Under the pieces are notes generated by a model. That model made no database searches. It was not told where the DNA came from and saw only the letters and a list, made by a program, of their open reading frames with translations. The translations under genes were made by a program, and so were the position numbers. This document shows positions 39,059 through 51,989 of a stretch of DNA of 64,000 nt, in pieces; within the stretch, counting starts at the first letter, position 1; each line of letters begins with the position of its first letter. Origin of the DNA: Polydactylus sextarius (lineage: Eukaryota; Chordata; Actinopteri; Polynemidae); NCBI GenBank assembly GCA_016801845.1, contig CM028914.1:14093272-14157271 (forward strand), written 5' to 3'.

Positions 39059-42000
39059 CTGGATATACATGCAAAACAAACGCATTAAGGAGAGAAAAGA
39101 AGAGACAGATTTTGAGGGTTAGTGTAAAGAATATGGAAGGAGAAGAAAAAACTGTAAAACATTTATTTGCTTTTATTTTGTGGGACAAATATTTATGAAT
39201 TATGAAAATCTGTTGTGTTGTGTGTACATGTTGTACATTTAACTCAACAGACTTCAACAAGCGCCATTACAGCATGATCAAGTAATGTACCATATGTGTG
39301 TCATTAATGGGAAAACAAAAATGACTGTCTTGATTCCAAACCTTCCCACTCTATTTCCATTTCCTCATTAAAGGCTAATTCATCTCCACCTGTTTATCAT
39401 GTAAGCAACCACCTTGATTGAGGCTGACTGAAATATGCAGCTGTAATGTTAGAGGGCTGAGGTGTTCGGATCAACCTTCAACGAAGGTATGCGCCTAGGT
39501 TTTTTTTTAAAAATGTTTGTTTTTTTTTTATTCATGCCAAAAGATATGTGAACATTAACAGTCAAGAATCGAATCAAGGCCAGTTTTGATGTGTGGCGCT
39601 CTCGGAACAAAACCACTCATCTTTGAGTGCTGCACAAACAATGAGGCAGGTTCAGCTGACTTCTACTTCAACAGCAACATCAGACACCTGAAGCCGTTTT
39701 TTTTCAGTGGAAGAACATACCTCAGGCTAGAATTACTTAAACCTCTATTAACTTTGTTGGGCTACTGGTTCCATTAGACGTTGTATCCTACAGGGGTTTA
39801 TTTTTTGGTAAAGGCCTTCCTTTTAAGTAGCTCTGATTCAGCTATGCATTACAAAACTGTAACACAGTGATATTTTATAAAGACTCCACATTGCTGTAAT
39901 GACACCAAGATTTTAGTTACAAAGAAACGAATGAAAAAAAAACACATAACAGGAAGCGAATAATGTATTCATCTATTTGGTATGTTTGTCTGTTTGTTAA
40001 GATGGAAGCTCATTTTACATAATTGTCTCTACTGACATTATGGGCTGTAAAATATTAACATACCGATAATTATGTAAAACTAACAAGTAAGAGAAGAGAC
40101 TGATAACACTGCAAAATGAGCAAGTTGTATCTCGCAAGTTAATGAAGTCCTGTGTATCTACTGTTTGCCGCTGCACCAAGTGAATTAATGTGCAGCTACC
40201 TGCTTTGATTTAATGAAGCTAATAATTTATACTCTTACTTCAGCTCTGTGTTTTTTGTGGTGGGTTTTTTTTTTTGTGTGTGTGTTTGTGTTTTTTAGCT
40301 CCACAGAGAGGTCGGAGGTCAGTGTCAGTTATATGTCAGCAGCATGAAAGTGCCTCCATATATAACAGGCGTATTTACTGTCTTACTCTTCTTTGGGGCA
40401 GCATATTCACAACACAGTGACTCGTGCAGCTATAAAACTGTCTACCTTGTCTCTGACTCATTCCAGTCAATGACACATTACCTCTGCAGCTGTGTGTATC
40501 GTGCAGTAGTACGAGCCAGTCCTTCGTCTTTTGGCTTTCTCTGGGTGTGTATTATAATTAATGGGGCCGCAACTAATGATTATTTTCATTATTAATTAGT
40601 CTGGTGTTCGTTTTTTTTTTATTATTATTATTATTTTTCTTCTTGATTAATCAAATATCCCTTTTGTCTATAAAACATCAGAAAAAAACAATGTCTCGTT
40701 CAAGGTGACATCTTCAAATGTCTGGTTCTGTCTGGCCAGAACCGTCTTAAAGGCTAAAAGATGTTTCACTTTATTATGTGTGACAAAAGAAACGCATCAC
40801 ACTTTCACACTTGAAAAACTGGAAACAGCAAATGGCTTTTTTTTTTTTTGCTTTTTTGTTTAGAAATGACTTAATTGGCTAAAATTATTATTCAGCTATC
40901 AACACAGATGCTGAATAATTATCTGTTGATCGACTAATTGACTGTTGCAGCAATATGAAACACAAATTCATATTTTTTTTTCTTTCTGGGTGGAAATTTT
41001 CATTCTTTTGTAACAACTGTTGAGTTTGGAGGGGTTTTTTTTCCCTTCGCTCTCATCTTGCAGCGAGGTGCTTTATGAATATTACATTTGCAAAAGTAGC
41101 TCCTGATTAGCCTTTTTTTCCTCAAATAAATATAATTTATGTTGTAAATGTATTCGATGTGTATTAATCTTAATAGAGCAGCAATACAATATTATGTTAA
41201 ATCATACTGATGTGCTTTTAAGACTTTTTTTTCTTTCTTTTTCTTTTTTTTTTTTTTTTTTTTTTCAAAGATTGAGTTAAGGTAATTCATCACTTGCTGC
41301 CATAGCGCAGTCACATCTCGTCTATGTGGCTGATCGATCAGTGACTGACTTTCCCTCTCAATATGTCATCTCTCTCTGCTCCACACAACTGTGTGAATAA
41401 AACAGGAAAATTTGGTTTTAAATAGCCTTCGTATACGAGGAGGTTCTGGCCAAGCGATGGATTCTAATGAATAATAATGGCTATTTGAGTAGGCAATTTT
41501 TATGAGATCATCTAATTATATGATATGTAATTCTTTCTTTCTGTGATGATAATTTCTTCAGTTTGTGATTGATAAGGTTGTCAGTGCTGGTATGAAAGCA
41601 GTGCACACTTTAATGATGTGCTGCACAGGCAATCTACTGGCGTTGTTAGTCAAATGATAAAGATACTAGTCAGCTGCGACCTAAAGAATGTAGACTTTTG
41701 TATTTATTTTCATTTCTTTTTTAAAGCTGATGTTTTCACACTTTTCCAAAAACAAGAAAACGGCGCTGAACAAACTCTCAAATCTCGGGTATATCCAGTG
41801 TATTGTGTTGAAAGTGTCACATTCAAATCGACGAAAAATAAAATTAATTCACACTTTTTTTTGCCGTCTTTTTTTCTAATGTTGCGTTTGTATTATGATG
41901 AAACATCAGCTCTTTAAAGTGTTATAAATCTTCACATCACACCTTCTTAAAGTTTCATACCGTAATTAAAATGATTCATTTCAAGTTGCAGCCTGTCAAA

Positions 42001-43649
42001 CTCCAACCAAAAATATTTCTACAATAATTCTGTTACTACAAGTGCAGCTGCTCCCCCATATTAGCAATGGATGATGCAATAATTTAGTGGCGCTTGCTAA
42101 CTTTTCAAAAGCAGTCTTTACTACACAGAAGGAAATCTGACTTACCAGTATGGACAAACATGTGTTTGACGTAGTTCTGTTTTGCAGTAAAGGTTTTACT
42201 GCAGAGAGTGCATTCATAGGGCTTCTTTTCCCCCTGACCAATTCCTCCTGCAGCCTGTTGCTGCTGAGCTGGCGCTTGCGGTACCGACATGGGGTTCGGG
42301 AATGATGGCATTGCAGGGGACTGCACTGCCACAAACTGTGGTTGCTGCTGGCCAGGAAGGTAAATGAAAGGCTTGTCTCTAGCCGGCTGTGTAGGAAAGA
42401 GTGTGGGCAGGAAGGTGCTTCCAGCAGTGCCCATCACTTGGGAATTGCTGGTCACGGTGAGCGGCATCCTTAGATTGCTGGTGTGTGATTCTGTCTGGCG
42501 CATGTAGGGCGGGGCACTTGGCAGGGACTGGGACATGACTGAGTTTGGCTGCATCATGCTACTGTCATTAGTGCTGTGGGATATGTCCCCTTCCTCCGTG
42601 TCTTGCACTTGCTCTGGGGACGAGTCATTGACCTCTATCTGCACTGGAGCTCCTTCGCCATGCTGCCCGTCCCCGCTCCCCTCTCGGCTAAAGCTCGTCA
42701 GGTACGGCTGCTGTTCCATAGCATCTGGCTCAGTACTGAGGGAGGAGCTCACCCCTGAGTCAAAACTTTCAACCTTGGATTCATTCTCTACACCCTCAGT
42801 GTGGTCATCTTCTTGACAGTCCACTAAATTATCGTAGCAGCTGTACTCATCTTCAGCCTCCTGCTTTATGTGCATCCCTCCTGTTTGTATGCGTACCGGT
42901 CGGGGTTGCTTGCGGCAGTGAGTGGACTCTGCTGTGATGAAGCGATCGACCTGCTGAGATCTTTCCTGGATGCGGTTCATCCAGGGCGGATCTTGAGATT
43001 GCTGGTCCTTCTGAGTGCTGAGAGTCGAATCGTAATTTGACGACAGAGGATTGATGTAAAGGGGGCGGTCGCGGGTCCCGTTTTGCAGAGAGAGGCCAGA
43101 GTAGGTGTACAGTGATGTGGTGTATGGACGCTCCATGCTTTGCTGTGATGGTACTTGCATATAACCTGACTCTGCGTCACTGCTGGGCCCAGAGGTGCCA
43201 GACTCTGGTGTGCCACGGGGTGTTTCCTGACCAGAGTCACCTGGAATGACAGGGAATCCCCCCGGCCCGGCCAGGCCCACATTCTGGGACACGATGCGGG
43301 TACACTCATCAATGACGGTCTTGATCTGTAGGATGCTGGCAGCAGTTAGGATCTGCAGAGCCTCTGACTGAGAAACCCGCAGAATCCCACTGTACATAAA
43401 GTCAATCAGCTTTTGGATGGATTGCACTGAGACCACAGAAGGGATCTCAATGTCGCTGTAGCCCAAGAGCAGCTTGTCCTGAAAGAAGGGGCTTCCAGCA
43501 GCCAGCACGCACCGGTGAGCTCGCAGCATACTTCCATGGATCCGAACAGTCACGTCACAGAAGTGCCCACGGTTGCGCTGCTCATTGAGGGTCTCAAGTA
43601 CAGAATTGCTGAAGTTGTGGAGATTGATGTTATGAATGCGCTCGGTCAT
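38523..43649 (-). CDS. zbtb20: Zinc finger and BTB domain-containing protein 20
   Basis: Nuclear transcriptional repressor. Two coding exons: 43649-42146 (from ATG) and 39058-38523, giving 679 residues. The BTB/POZ domain spans about residues 8-120 (NFSNSVLETLNEQRNRGHFC, DVTVRIHGSMLRAHRCVLAA) and mediates dimerisation and co-repressor binding. A long Ser/Gln/Pro-rich linker follows. C2H2 fingers lie at about 478-500 (YECTLCSKTFTAKQNYVKHM), 506-528, 534-556, 562-584 and 653-675 (FDQMEHFNDHMRMH), ending in VSDG as in mammals. The start MTERIHNINLHNFSNS equals the short mammalian isoform. Finger 1 lies in the large exon and fingers 2-5 in the last, joined in phase 1 at HTG|EKP. The linker between fingers 4 and 5 is about 68 residues, Gly/Val/Pro-rich and longer than in mammals. 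In mammals the protein acts in hippocampus, liver and endocrine cells. Confidence 0.96.
39059..42145. other. zbtb20: zbtb20 intron between coding exons (3.09 kb)
   Basis: AT-rich intron with one recognisable dispersed repeat (40562-40965) and T runs near 40840 and 41243-41265. No other gene is supported. Confidence 0.85.
40562..40965. repeat. Teleost dispersed DNA-transposon-like repeat
   Basis: The left end GGGGCCGCAACTAATGATTA and the right end GACTAATTGACTGTTGCAGC are imperfect inverted repeats of the CTGCAACTAA type. Inside, in order, are TGATTAATCAAATATC, TCTATAAAACATCAGAAA, GTGACATCTTCAAATGTCTG, CTTGAAAAACTGGAAACAGC and GAAATGACTTAATTGGCTAA, matching a repeat very frequent in percomorph introns. 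Confidence 0.75.
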
Positions 43650-43669
43650 CCCCTTGCAACTGATGTCAC
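42146..43669 (-). CDS. zbtb20: zbtb20 main coding exon (BTB, linker, finger 1)
   Basis: 1524 nt. It opens after an acceptor CTGCAG at 43670-43671 with 20 nt reading (C)DISCKG before the ATG at 43649, exactly the residues preceding MTERIH in the mammalian long isoform. It ends in CACACTG-type HTG codons and donor GTAAGTC at 42145. Confidence 0.95.
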
Positions 43670-45102
43670 CTGCAGGCAGGGAGCAACACACCTGACTTAA
43701 AAACACTGACCCATATAATCCCTACATTGTTCAACTGGCTTGAACACACCAGTACGTCCATAGTGAACGTTTAGTGAGATTTTTTTTAAACTTACATATA
43801 AAAACAGCACGTTTCAATTAGTGGTAGTGTTATTGACATATGAGGAGCAATAAAACTGTATAATTGAATAATTAAATATACACTATAGTATATAATAGAA
43901 TAGTTATGGGCAAATGAGACGCTCTACTGAGTTTGAGGATTGCCTTTTTTCTTAACCGTTTTATTTGCTAGAAAACACAGTCACAATTACTACAATTAAT
44001 TTAAATATATAATAAGAGGTATTGGTACTTATTATCAACTCGACAATAGAGCATTCATTGGGGGATTCCTAAAATGATAAAACAGATATGGTAATTCTAC
44101 GTCTCATGACACAACGAGGAGAATCAAATAATTTCAGCATCTGAGCTAAATTTGTCTCCTCAGTGGTGGATTAAAAATTCCACATTGGCATGGTGAAAGA
44201 CAATTAAGATGGTTTCCATTTAATTACTACAAGTTTCTCTGAGTGTGTCTGTTCCTGAAGTTCCTCCAACCACCATTGGGTGGCGCACTGGGCTCAGAGG
44301 ACAACAGGCCTCTTTTGTTAGCCATGTGTTCACTGTGATGGCGCTTCCTAACTATCCTAGGAATACACTAGATGTGACCCGGCTGATCAGTGTGTAAGAT
44401 AACTTAAGATGCGTTTCTTCCTTGTTAGACGTGAAAAGAATTGAAAATCTGAATCTAAATTAGACAGGTAGGTAGTCTAAGAATTATGCAAATTGTGGGC
44501 TTTCATAATTGCTGTAAAATTAAATTCTTTGGCCTATAAACATGCTGGAGAACAATTTAAGTAAAGAATTCCACTTCAATCAAGTGATTATTAAACACAG
44601 CACCTTTTTTTTTTTTGGAACTGAAGAAACTGTCCTCATTTTTAATTTTGGTAACTAGATAGATAGCTAATTAAATAAACAGATATAAATAGATAATTAA
44701 TTTCCAATATGTCTGTCTGTCAGTGAATAATGAATGTATTTATGAAAATATATTGGTGATAAATGTCAGAATCAAGACATATCTTAACTACTGTATAAGC
44801 AGGAAAAAAACTTGAATAGTTGGAAAAATACTCTAAAATTTCCGATGCAGTTATACATTGAATATAAATAAATTCAACAGAGTAACTTATCATGAAATCA
44901 TATTTAACATTAACACATTTGTTTCACACAATGAAGTGGAATTTAGCTAAAATGTCCCACAGAAGAAGAGTGTTAGTGTAACACAAAGTGTTAATGATTA
45001 TTTCAAGCTCATTTCCAGCTGAGACATAAAAGGAGGGGGGAAAAAAAGAAAGAAGAAAGAAAGAAAAGAAAAAAAAAAAAACTCAAACGGTTCAGTACTC
45101 AC
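43670..45102. other. zbtb20: zbtb20 intron between 5' exon and main coding exon
   Basis: 1433 bp, AT-rich, no exon recognised. It ends at the CTGCAG acceptor of the coding exon. Confidence 0.65.
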
Positions 45103-45240
45103 AGTCAGATGACGTTTTGTTACGAAGATGCTTGTGTGGCTGGTGATGAAGTGCGGGTCAAGCTTCAGTTTGCTGGTGGAGATGGCTGATCAGAGGCCGG
45201 GTGCTAGGCAAGGCTGTCAGTCCTCTCTGTCCAAATCATG
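45103..45240 (-). other. zbtb20: Probable zbtb20 exon upstream of the coding exon (5' UTR, closed long-isoform frame)
   Basis: The minus strand ends AAAACGTCATCTGACT|GTGAGT. Joined to the next exon it reads KTSSDCDISCKGMTERIH, and mammalian long-isoform ZBTB20 has SSDCDISCKGMTERIH at this junction. Reading back, the frame gives PALHHQPHKHLRNKTSSDC but hits TGA at 45158-45160 with no ATG after it. The exon therefore looks non-coding here. The 5' limit is unknown, and the upper coordinate given is a placeholder within open possibilities. Confidence 0.6.
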
Positions 45241-45650
45241 TGTTGCTCTGCCACAGTGTTTGGGGAGGGGGTGGGGGGGGGGGGGAGAAAAGACAAAGAC
45301 AAAATCTTATTGCCACATACTGCCTCGTCGATACTGCCACTCCCTTTAATGGACCAGGAGCAACAGTAACGTGGATATGTGCCACAGACGCGCTGCAACA
45401 GATGTGTGAAGAGTTTTCAAAGCAAGACGAATGGATGTTCCTGTGTGCACATGACCACCAATTACAAATCAAGGTTGAAAATAACATTGGTATTAGAGCC
45501 ACTTCTCCTCTCAGCAGTTATCTGAGCCACCGGGTAACAAAACCACACCCTTCCAAAGAAAAACTAACTAAATTCCTTATAAATTTACACAGATTAAATG
45601 TTTTATAAAAGGTCACAGGCACACTCTCTCCACTGCGTGTGTGAGTATTA

Positions 45651-45651
45651 C

Positions 45652-45736
<85 letters not shown>
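45651..45736. repeat. (GT)n / (GA)n microsatellite
   Basis: Interrupted GT run passing into GAGAGAGAG. Confidence 0.95.
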
Positions 45737-46812
45737 TGAGCGTACGTATCCGAGTTCCATTTTCATTTTCAAATCCACAAATTAAACAAAACAATGTCCA
45801 ATACAGACACGGAGCGGACATGAGTAGTTGTAAAAATAGAAAAAGAAATATTAAACAAGGCATTCATTTAAAAACACAAGAAAGGCATTCAACGACATTG
45901 TAAGCATGTGATGAACTGATGATAATAAAGCCTCACACATTTGGTCTTTAACTGTACACACACATTAGTATGCAGAAGTTTTGATCTTGAAATCGGGAAC
46001 AAAATTATGTAAAACTGACCACATTAAAGTCACATACTCATGCTGTCTTTTAAGGTCAAGCAGACTGCAGAGAATCAACTGAACCAACGTAAAAAAGCCT
46101 TTTCAATCAATGTCTCACATGTTAGTCCCACACTGGTCATAGTTCCCTCAAATATTTCAACCCAAAAAAAGCTTTAAAAGTGTATTGAAATGACTCCACG
46201 CAACTGGACGTGAATATTTCAGTTTGAATCACAATTAGAAATGTGTGTGGAAGATTTGTCGGGGAGGGGGGTAAAATAAAGAGTGAAAAGTGTAGACGTC
46301 ACTCTGACTATAACACCAACATCAAGTGCTCACTGAAATGCCAGTAAAGTACAGTGCGTTTCTGAATGAACAGAATGGGACTAGGATTTGACCAGACCTG
46401 CACGATATTGTTGACACATAATATTCTTTTCAAAAATCTCGAGTACTTTCAAAGGACACGCCTCTCTCGCTTTGAGAGAGAGGAAATGGCGGTAAAAAAA
46501 AAAAAAAAAAACTACGAATGAAAATTTTGTCGATTTAAACAAGCGACCTCTACATTTTTATTTTATTTGTTATTTCTTTCGGCAACAAACTCTCTCTCTC
46601 TCTCTGTCTCTCTCTCTCTCGTAGAGGTCGAATCATGTGCCTGTACCAAGGTAACGCGTAACAAAATTTAAGCCGTAAATAAAACGACAAAACGGTCAGA
46701 TCACATTATGATTTTATGTGGAATATTATTACAGAAAAGCAGAATAACATGCAAGAGTGTCGAGGGGGTTAAAGTTTAATAGTAATAAAGTAAAATCATC
46801 GTGTTGACGGAC

Positions 46813-46850
<38 letters not shown>
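46813..46850. repeat. (TG)14(CG)n alternating purine-pyrimidine tract
   Basis: A continuous 38-bp alternating run: TG from 46813 to 46840, then CGCGCGCGCA. This is a typical left-handed (Z) DNA former. Confidence 0.95.
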
Positions 46851-47013
46851 GGCCTCAGTTTTAAAAGTACTGAGGACAGTGAGATGTGTGTCAGTTGGTG
46901 CGTTGGTAACAAATTTAATGATTAGACGCAGACAAGTATTAACGTGTTTAGAAGCCGAGGATGATTACTTGATACTGAGATAGATCATTCGTTGGAACTA
47001 AAATGTGTCTGTG

Positions 47014-47014
47014 T

Positions 47015-47042
<28 letters not shown>
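47014..47042. repeat. (AC)n microsatellite
   Basis: About 14 AC units, complementary in sense to the TG tract about 170 bp upstream. Confidence 0.95.
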
Positions 47043-47045
<3 letters not shown>

Positions 47046-47745
47046 TCGTCACATCTTGTTCAGGACAGATAACATATTTAACCTCTGATGAGATTAAAAC
47101 TTAAAACTTAACTCAAAGCGTAATCACTCAAAATAAACCCTTCAAACCTTTTCTAACGGGCTCATCATCAGCCTGAACCCTCCCAAAAAATTGAACCTTA
47201 TTCTAATATTTGACTTCAAAACTAGATCTAACCCAAACCACATACCCACTGTGGGAGTAACCCACCTTAACCTTAACCTCGCCACTGCCATTGCAATATT
47301 TCAGTATTGACTTAGGAAAAGTGAAATTCATTCATTTAAAGCCTTTCTATGTATTGTACAATATGTGTGCCAAAATGCCTGAATACATGACAATGACAAA
47401 TATTTGACCCTTAATCTTTGCTCGCGGTGTTTAGTTTGAAACGAAACTACATTTATTTCTGCCATGGGGCCTTTTTTCCGAGGCAGCTGTTTGACAATGC
47501 AAACATGTATGTTCCCTCTCGTTGCCACCCCCCACCCCCTCTTCCCTTTGCCCATCCAGACATGTAAATCCACCTGCCTAAGGGGTAAAGTGAGGTGAAT
47601 GCTGGCAACAAAGGAGCAGGCCAAGGGAAGCAGGCTTCAGTTGCCCAGACTGCCACTCACAACAGTGATTCCATTTTAGCCGTGACACAGTGGGTGAGCA
47701 GCAGCCAGCGCCTACCTGCAGTGAATTCTAATCAGCCCAGGGGTC

Positions 47746-47788
47746 TGTCTCCCTCCCTCCCTCCTTCCCTCCCTCCCTCCCTCCCTCC
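47746..47788. repeat. (CCCT)n tract
   Basis: About ten CCCT units with one CTTC interruption. The G-rich complement could form a G-quadruplex. Confidence 0.93.
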
Positions 47789-47899
47789 TGTACCCTGCCT
47801 TGGACTAAAGGGGCTGATGATCCTTCAAAATTAATTAGATCCTTGTAGGAGGCAGCCATTTTCTTTCACTTCCTAACGCTCCACCAAAAAACCAAAATT

Positions 47900-48340
47900 T
47901 TAAATTACTCTAAATTCTGGGCGTGTACCGCCCCCTCCCCGTACTGATCTCTTTCTCAGTGTGTTTCTACCTGTTTCCTGTTTCATTACGTTGAAACTCT
48001 CTCTCTCGCCGTCTTTCCTTCCATCTGTCTGTCTCTCCGCCTATGCCCCCCCCCCGCCCCTTCTCTCTCCTCCTCCTCCTCATCCTCCCTCCCTATATGA
48101 ACCTTCCCCGACACCCTCCCGCTCCCTCTCCCTCCCCGGCAGCCTCCATGCTCCCAGCTCTGTGTCTGCCTCTGTGGAGTTTGCTGTCAATAAATCCCCA
48201 GAGGTCAGTTTGTCTGCTGGAAATCAGACACAATGCTTCAGACCGCCAATGCAATGCATGCTCTGCTGCTGCCGCCACAACAAAGACTGAGGAGGGGTGG
48301 AGGGTGTGGGAGTGGGAAGTGGGGAACGGGGAGGGGAGGG
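47900..48340. promoter_or_regulatory. C-rich block, candidate alternative zbtb20 promoter/5' exon
   Basis: A sharp change from AT-rich flanks to a pyrimidine-rich stretch (CCCCCCCCCGCCCC at about 48045) followed by a more complex sequence with a CCAAT (48246) and GCTGCTGCCGCCAC. It looks like an exon or promoter of a gene on the minus strand, which fits the multiple 5' non-coding exons known for ZBTB20. No splice donor could be chosen with confidence. Confidence 0.25.
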
Positions 48341-48485
48341 GGGTACAGACACACACACACACAAAAATTAAGACAGATATGAAGGGTTGCAACTTCACCA
48401 GCCAGACTCCAGGTTAATCAGCTGCCTGTATAAGGTGACAAGCTCATGAAATTCGCTGCATTGAATTGGACATTAGTTAATCAAG

Positions 48486-48545
48486 GAGGGTGGGGTGAGG
48501 TGGGGTGGGGTGAGGTGGGGTAAGATGGTGAGGATGGGGGATGGG
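48486..48545. repeat. GGGGTGAGGT-type G-rich minisatellite
   Basis: Imperfect repeats of GGGGTGAGGT and GGGGT with several GGGG runs, about 60 bp. It has G-quadruplex potential on the plus strand. Confidence 0.85.
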
Positions 48546-48819
48546 GTTGACAACAGACATAAGAGGCAATGCTTATGAAAGCAGCAGTATCAGCCATGTG
48601 AGTAATATACATCTTGAATATGCAAATAGTGCTTATAATACACATACACACACACACTACAAGCATATATTCAAGGCCCTTGGTACATTTAAATCTGGAG
48701 ACAAAAGGGCCATGGGCCATTGTGAAAAGCTCATGTCCATGCATGTGCATACAGCATCTTGATGAATCTGGTGCACATTTGCACTTATCAAGAGTGTTTT
48801 GTGTTACATCTAATTAATA

Positions 48820-51800
48820 GTAATTTGTGTTTGAGTTTGTTTGAAACCTCTGTTGCTTAACGATCACTGTCCAACGTTGTAATTATAAATTTCAATCATC
48901 TATTTAGCACCGAGCGCATTAGCATATAAACTACCAGAAATCATGTTTTAATAGTATGGTTTGGATATGCGATCTAATGTAATTTAGCGCACAATGTAAA
49001 CGTGTGGCGAGCGCACTGGGAAATTTGCAGCAATAATCAAGAGATGAAGTGTTGATCCGATGAGAGGTAATTGAAGATGTGTTTGTTAAAGACACAGTAT
49101 GCTCATTTCACTCCTCTGACAAAACAATATACAGCTACACACACTTCACTGTAATCAATCAAACTTTTCTGAAATACATAAATAAATAAATTAAACCTCA
49201 GCTTAATGCTCATTGTATCCCGGTTCCCTTTGATCCGCACAATTAAAAACGATTCTTTTAGGTAACTGAATATTCATCGCCGGCCAACGATGGCCGAGTT
49301 GCCTGATTAAATCTGAGTTATTTAGAGTCTTTGTCTTATTACGTTCATGAGTCTGTAATGTTGTGAAGCAATTAACAGGCGAGGTAAATAATGCACCTGA
49401 ATCACACACACTTGAGGAGAAACGGCAAAAAGATAAATAAATAAATAAAATAACAACAACAAAAAACTAACAAACAAACAAAACACCCCACGGACTTGAG
49501 ATTTAATTGATTTGCCTTTATAGCAGTCACTGAAAATCAACGAGCACACGTAGGCAGTGGACAAGTTGAGCCAAGATTTTCACACTTGAATTTTAATTTT
49601 ATTTTTTTTTGTTGTTGTTGTCTTCCCTTGCAACATCATTCCACCAACGAAATGTTTGTTTGATGCGTCAAAATGTCTGATGAAACTCCCTAACACGTTT
49701 GACTCACATTCGGGCCAAGTGTTATCTGAACAATTAACCAAAAGAAATAAACTTCTTCCTGATCCCTGAACTGGCTCTTCACCTTCGACACAAGACGTGG
49801 AACTGGTGATTCTTCCTTTCACAACTACAGTTTCGATTACAAGCTCGCCACCAGGGACGGCGTAAAAATATGCAAACATTATAAAACAGCATTTCATTAA
49901 TTCCACAACAGCGCTATTGTTTTTCTGTTTTTGCGAATGCTCTCTTACTTGGTCAAAGCATCGTGAAGTAATTACAGAGTAACAGCGCAATGTTATGGCC
50001 ACAGCACAGCTCAGATCAGCTTGAATAACTGTATTATGTTCATGCATTTGTGTGCATCATACACTAACTGGAACTATTGTCGCTTTAGTACCCTAATTTT
50101 ATTCTAATTGTTCATGTTTAGTTCCACCGCTGCTAAAATATCTCAAATAGCGCAGCAGATTAATGTGTTAGGACATTGAGTTCCACAGAAAGCCATTCTA
50201 ATGTGACAGGATGTGCAGCTTTCAAATAAATTCCTCAAGCAAACAAATAACAATAAACACTACAACATCATTACACATATTTGAGACAGTTAAAAGTACT
50301 TTCCTGACAGGACAGCTTGTTCAACTTCTTCATTTTCTTTCAAAATCACAACCACCAACCTCTCGTTAGCCATAACAGAGCCATTTCCCATTTACAGATG
50401 GGAGTGTAATCTAATTCTAATATATAAAAAAAAAAAAGAAACAAAAAATTGCATAAAAAGTCCACACAAACATCCGTGGTTTAGTGCTTTCAGTAAATGC
50501 TGCATAGTGTGTTTTATCAAGTTTCCAAAAACAGCATAAAGAGGAAACAGAGACTGAGCCACTCTTGGCTCGTGACCATTCAAATTATAAAGACAGTATC
50601 TGACTTTGGCGATGGGAAGGACAGGACAGGACGTTTTCAAGACCGTCTCAGAGTTGGCAAACGAGCCGCTCTGAGTGTTTGACCAAAAAGAACCACCTGA
50701 CTACTCATATGATCGTCTCCAAAACACCTCTAACCTCGAAAGCAGATAATGCTAAATTCAAGAGTTATCATTTAGGCACAAGTGTCCACAGCAACTGCCT
50801 CTTCACAGCTACTACACGTGTTGAGGACATTTTGCCTCTTCATAAAAGGACCTCGTAGACCATTAAGAGATCCTCATGAACCTACACAGACGCTTATATA
50901 GGATTCTTCTGTTTACCACTAATGTATCCTGATAAACAGCCAATATTCTGATTTTTTTTTTCTTCTTTTTAATAAATTAAAGTATCCTTCGTTACGCTCT
51001 ATGAGTTTCAACATCTGTTACTCAATTTGTAGCATATTCATCAACATTGGTATGTTTTTCTATAGGAAATATTTGTTATGGTCCTGGCAGCACACAGTCT
51101 GTGTCTAGTTGAAATACATTTATGTTATTATTCTTGCGCATGAGAAGCTTATGTTTTCCAGATGTTCTCAATACATTCAGGAGATTATGTTAAGTACCTT
51201 GTGATGGACACCTCGCATGTAATAGAGCTCCCATATGTTAGGCTATATGAGAACTGTATATTCTTTGATATTTGTCAGTCTCTCCCTGAAAAGTGTGCAC
51301 AGATAAGCATAAGCGCTGGCCCGGTGCTAGTAATAAAGTGCCTCATTTGAGAATTGTCATTTCTTAGTGTCTGACTCCTCATTAAGAAAAATCTTCACTA
51401 CCGTCTCTATCCAACAGCTCTGCATCTCAAGAGTGCAGTAAACATACACCTTGTTTGTCTCTCTGCCTTATGGTAAAGTAAAACAAAAACTCAACAAGTG
51501 GACTGTGTAGTGTAGAGGTGTTGTAACACCTTTATATCTCTGGAAGAAAACCAAGTGACTTTGTGTTCCTCAGAGATAAACCAGAACAAAGATGCTTTGT
51601 TCTGAAATTATGAAGACGATAGTGTGGGAGCTCAGCTAATGGGCACCCAGTTCTTACACTTTAGGAAAACGGTAAAGACTTTTGATATGTTAAGTTTAAG
51701 TGTAAGCGCTGGTGGTCATTAGAGAGACCAGACAGAATGAAGCCAGTGCGCTCACACATGTAGTATTTAGAGAGTTCAGGAAACATAAAAAAGGTGCTCG

Positions 51801-51970
51801 CACAAGGCAATTTTACTTATAGTAATTCGAACGCAAACACACCCATGTATGTGGTCAACTGCAAAGTGCTTTAAATAAGCGAGCTACACACATATTCACT
51901 CTGATGTACATTACCGTGTTATATGTTAAGTGATGATAAGTGGAGCCTAAATTAAATCCAATCATCAGAT
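48820..51970. other. zbtb20 upstream/intronic DNA, no gene seen
   Basis: Relatively repeat-free sequence for this window. The parts at 48880-49100 and 49200-49400 have many homeodomain-like TAATT/ATTA cores and few homopolymers, the look of a conserved non-coding element. That is an impression only. Confidence 0.4.
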
Positions 51971-51989
51971 AAACTGAACCTACGACCTC

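Larger units (their letters stand above)
45250..47600. other. zbtb20 upstream/intronic DNA, no gene seen
   Basis: Contains microsatellites and a (TG)n(CG)n tract at 46813-46850, but no supported exon. It includes short stretches of CT repeat (46590-46620) and an A run near 46496-46510. Confidence 0.6.

Noticed and set aside
48043..48417. Proline-rich frames in the 48-kb C-rich block
   Set aside because: Composition explains them. There is no start context, domain or partner exon.
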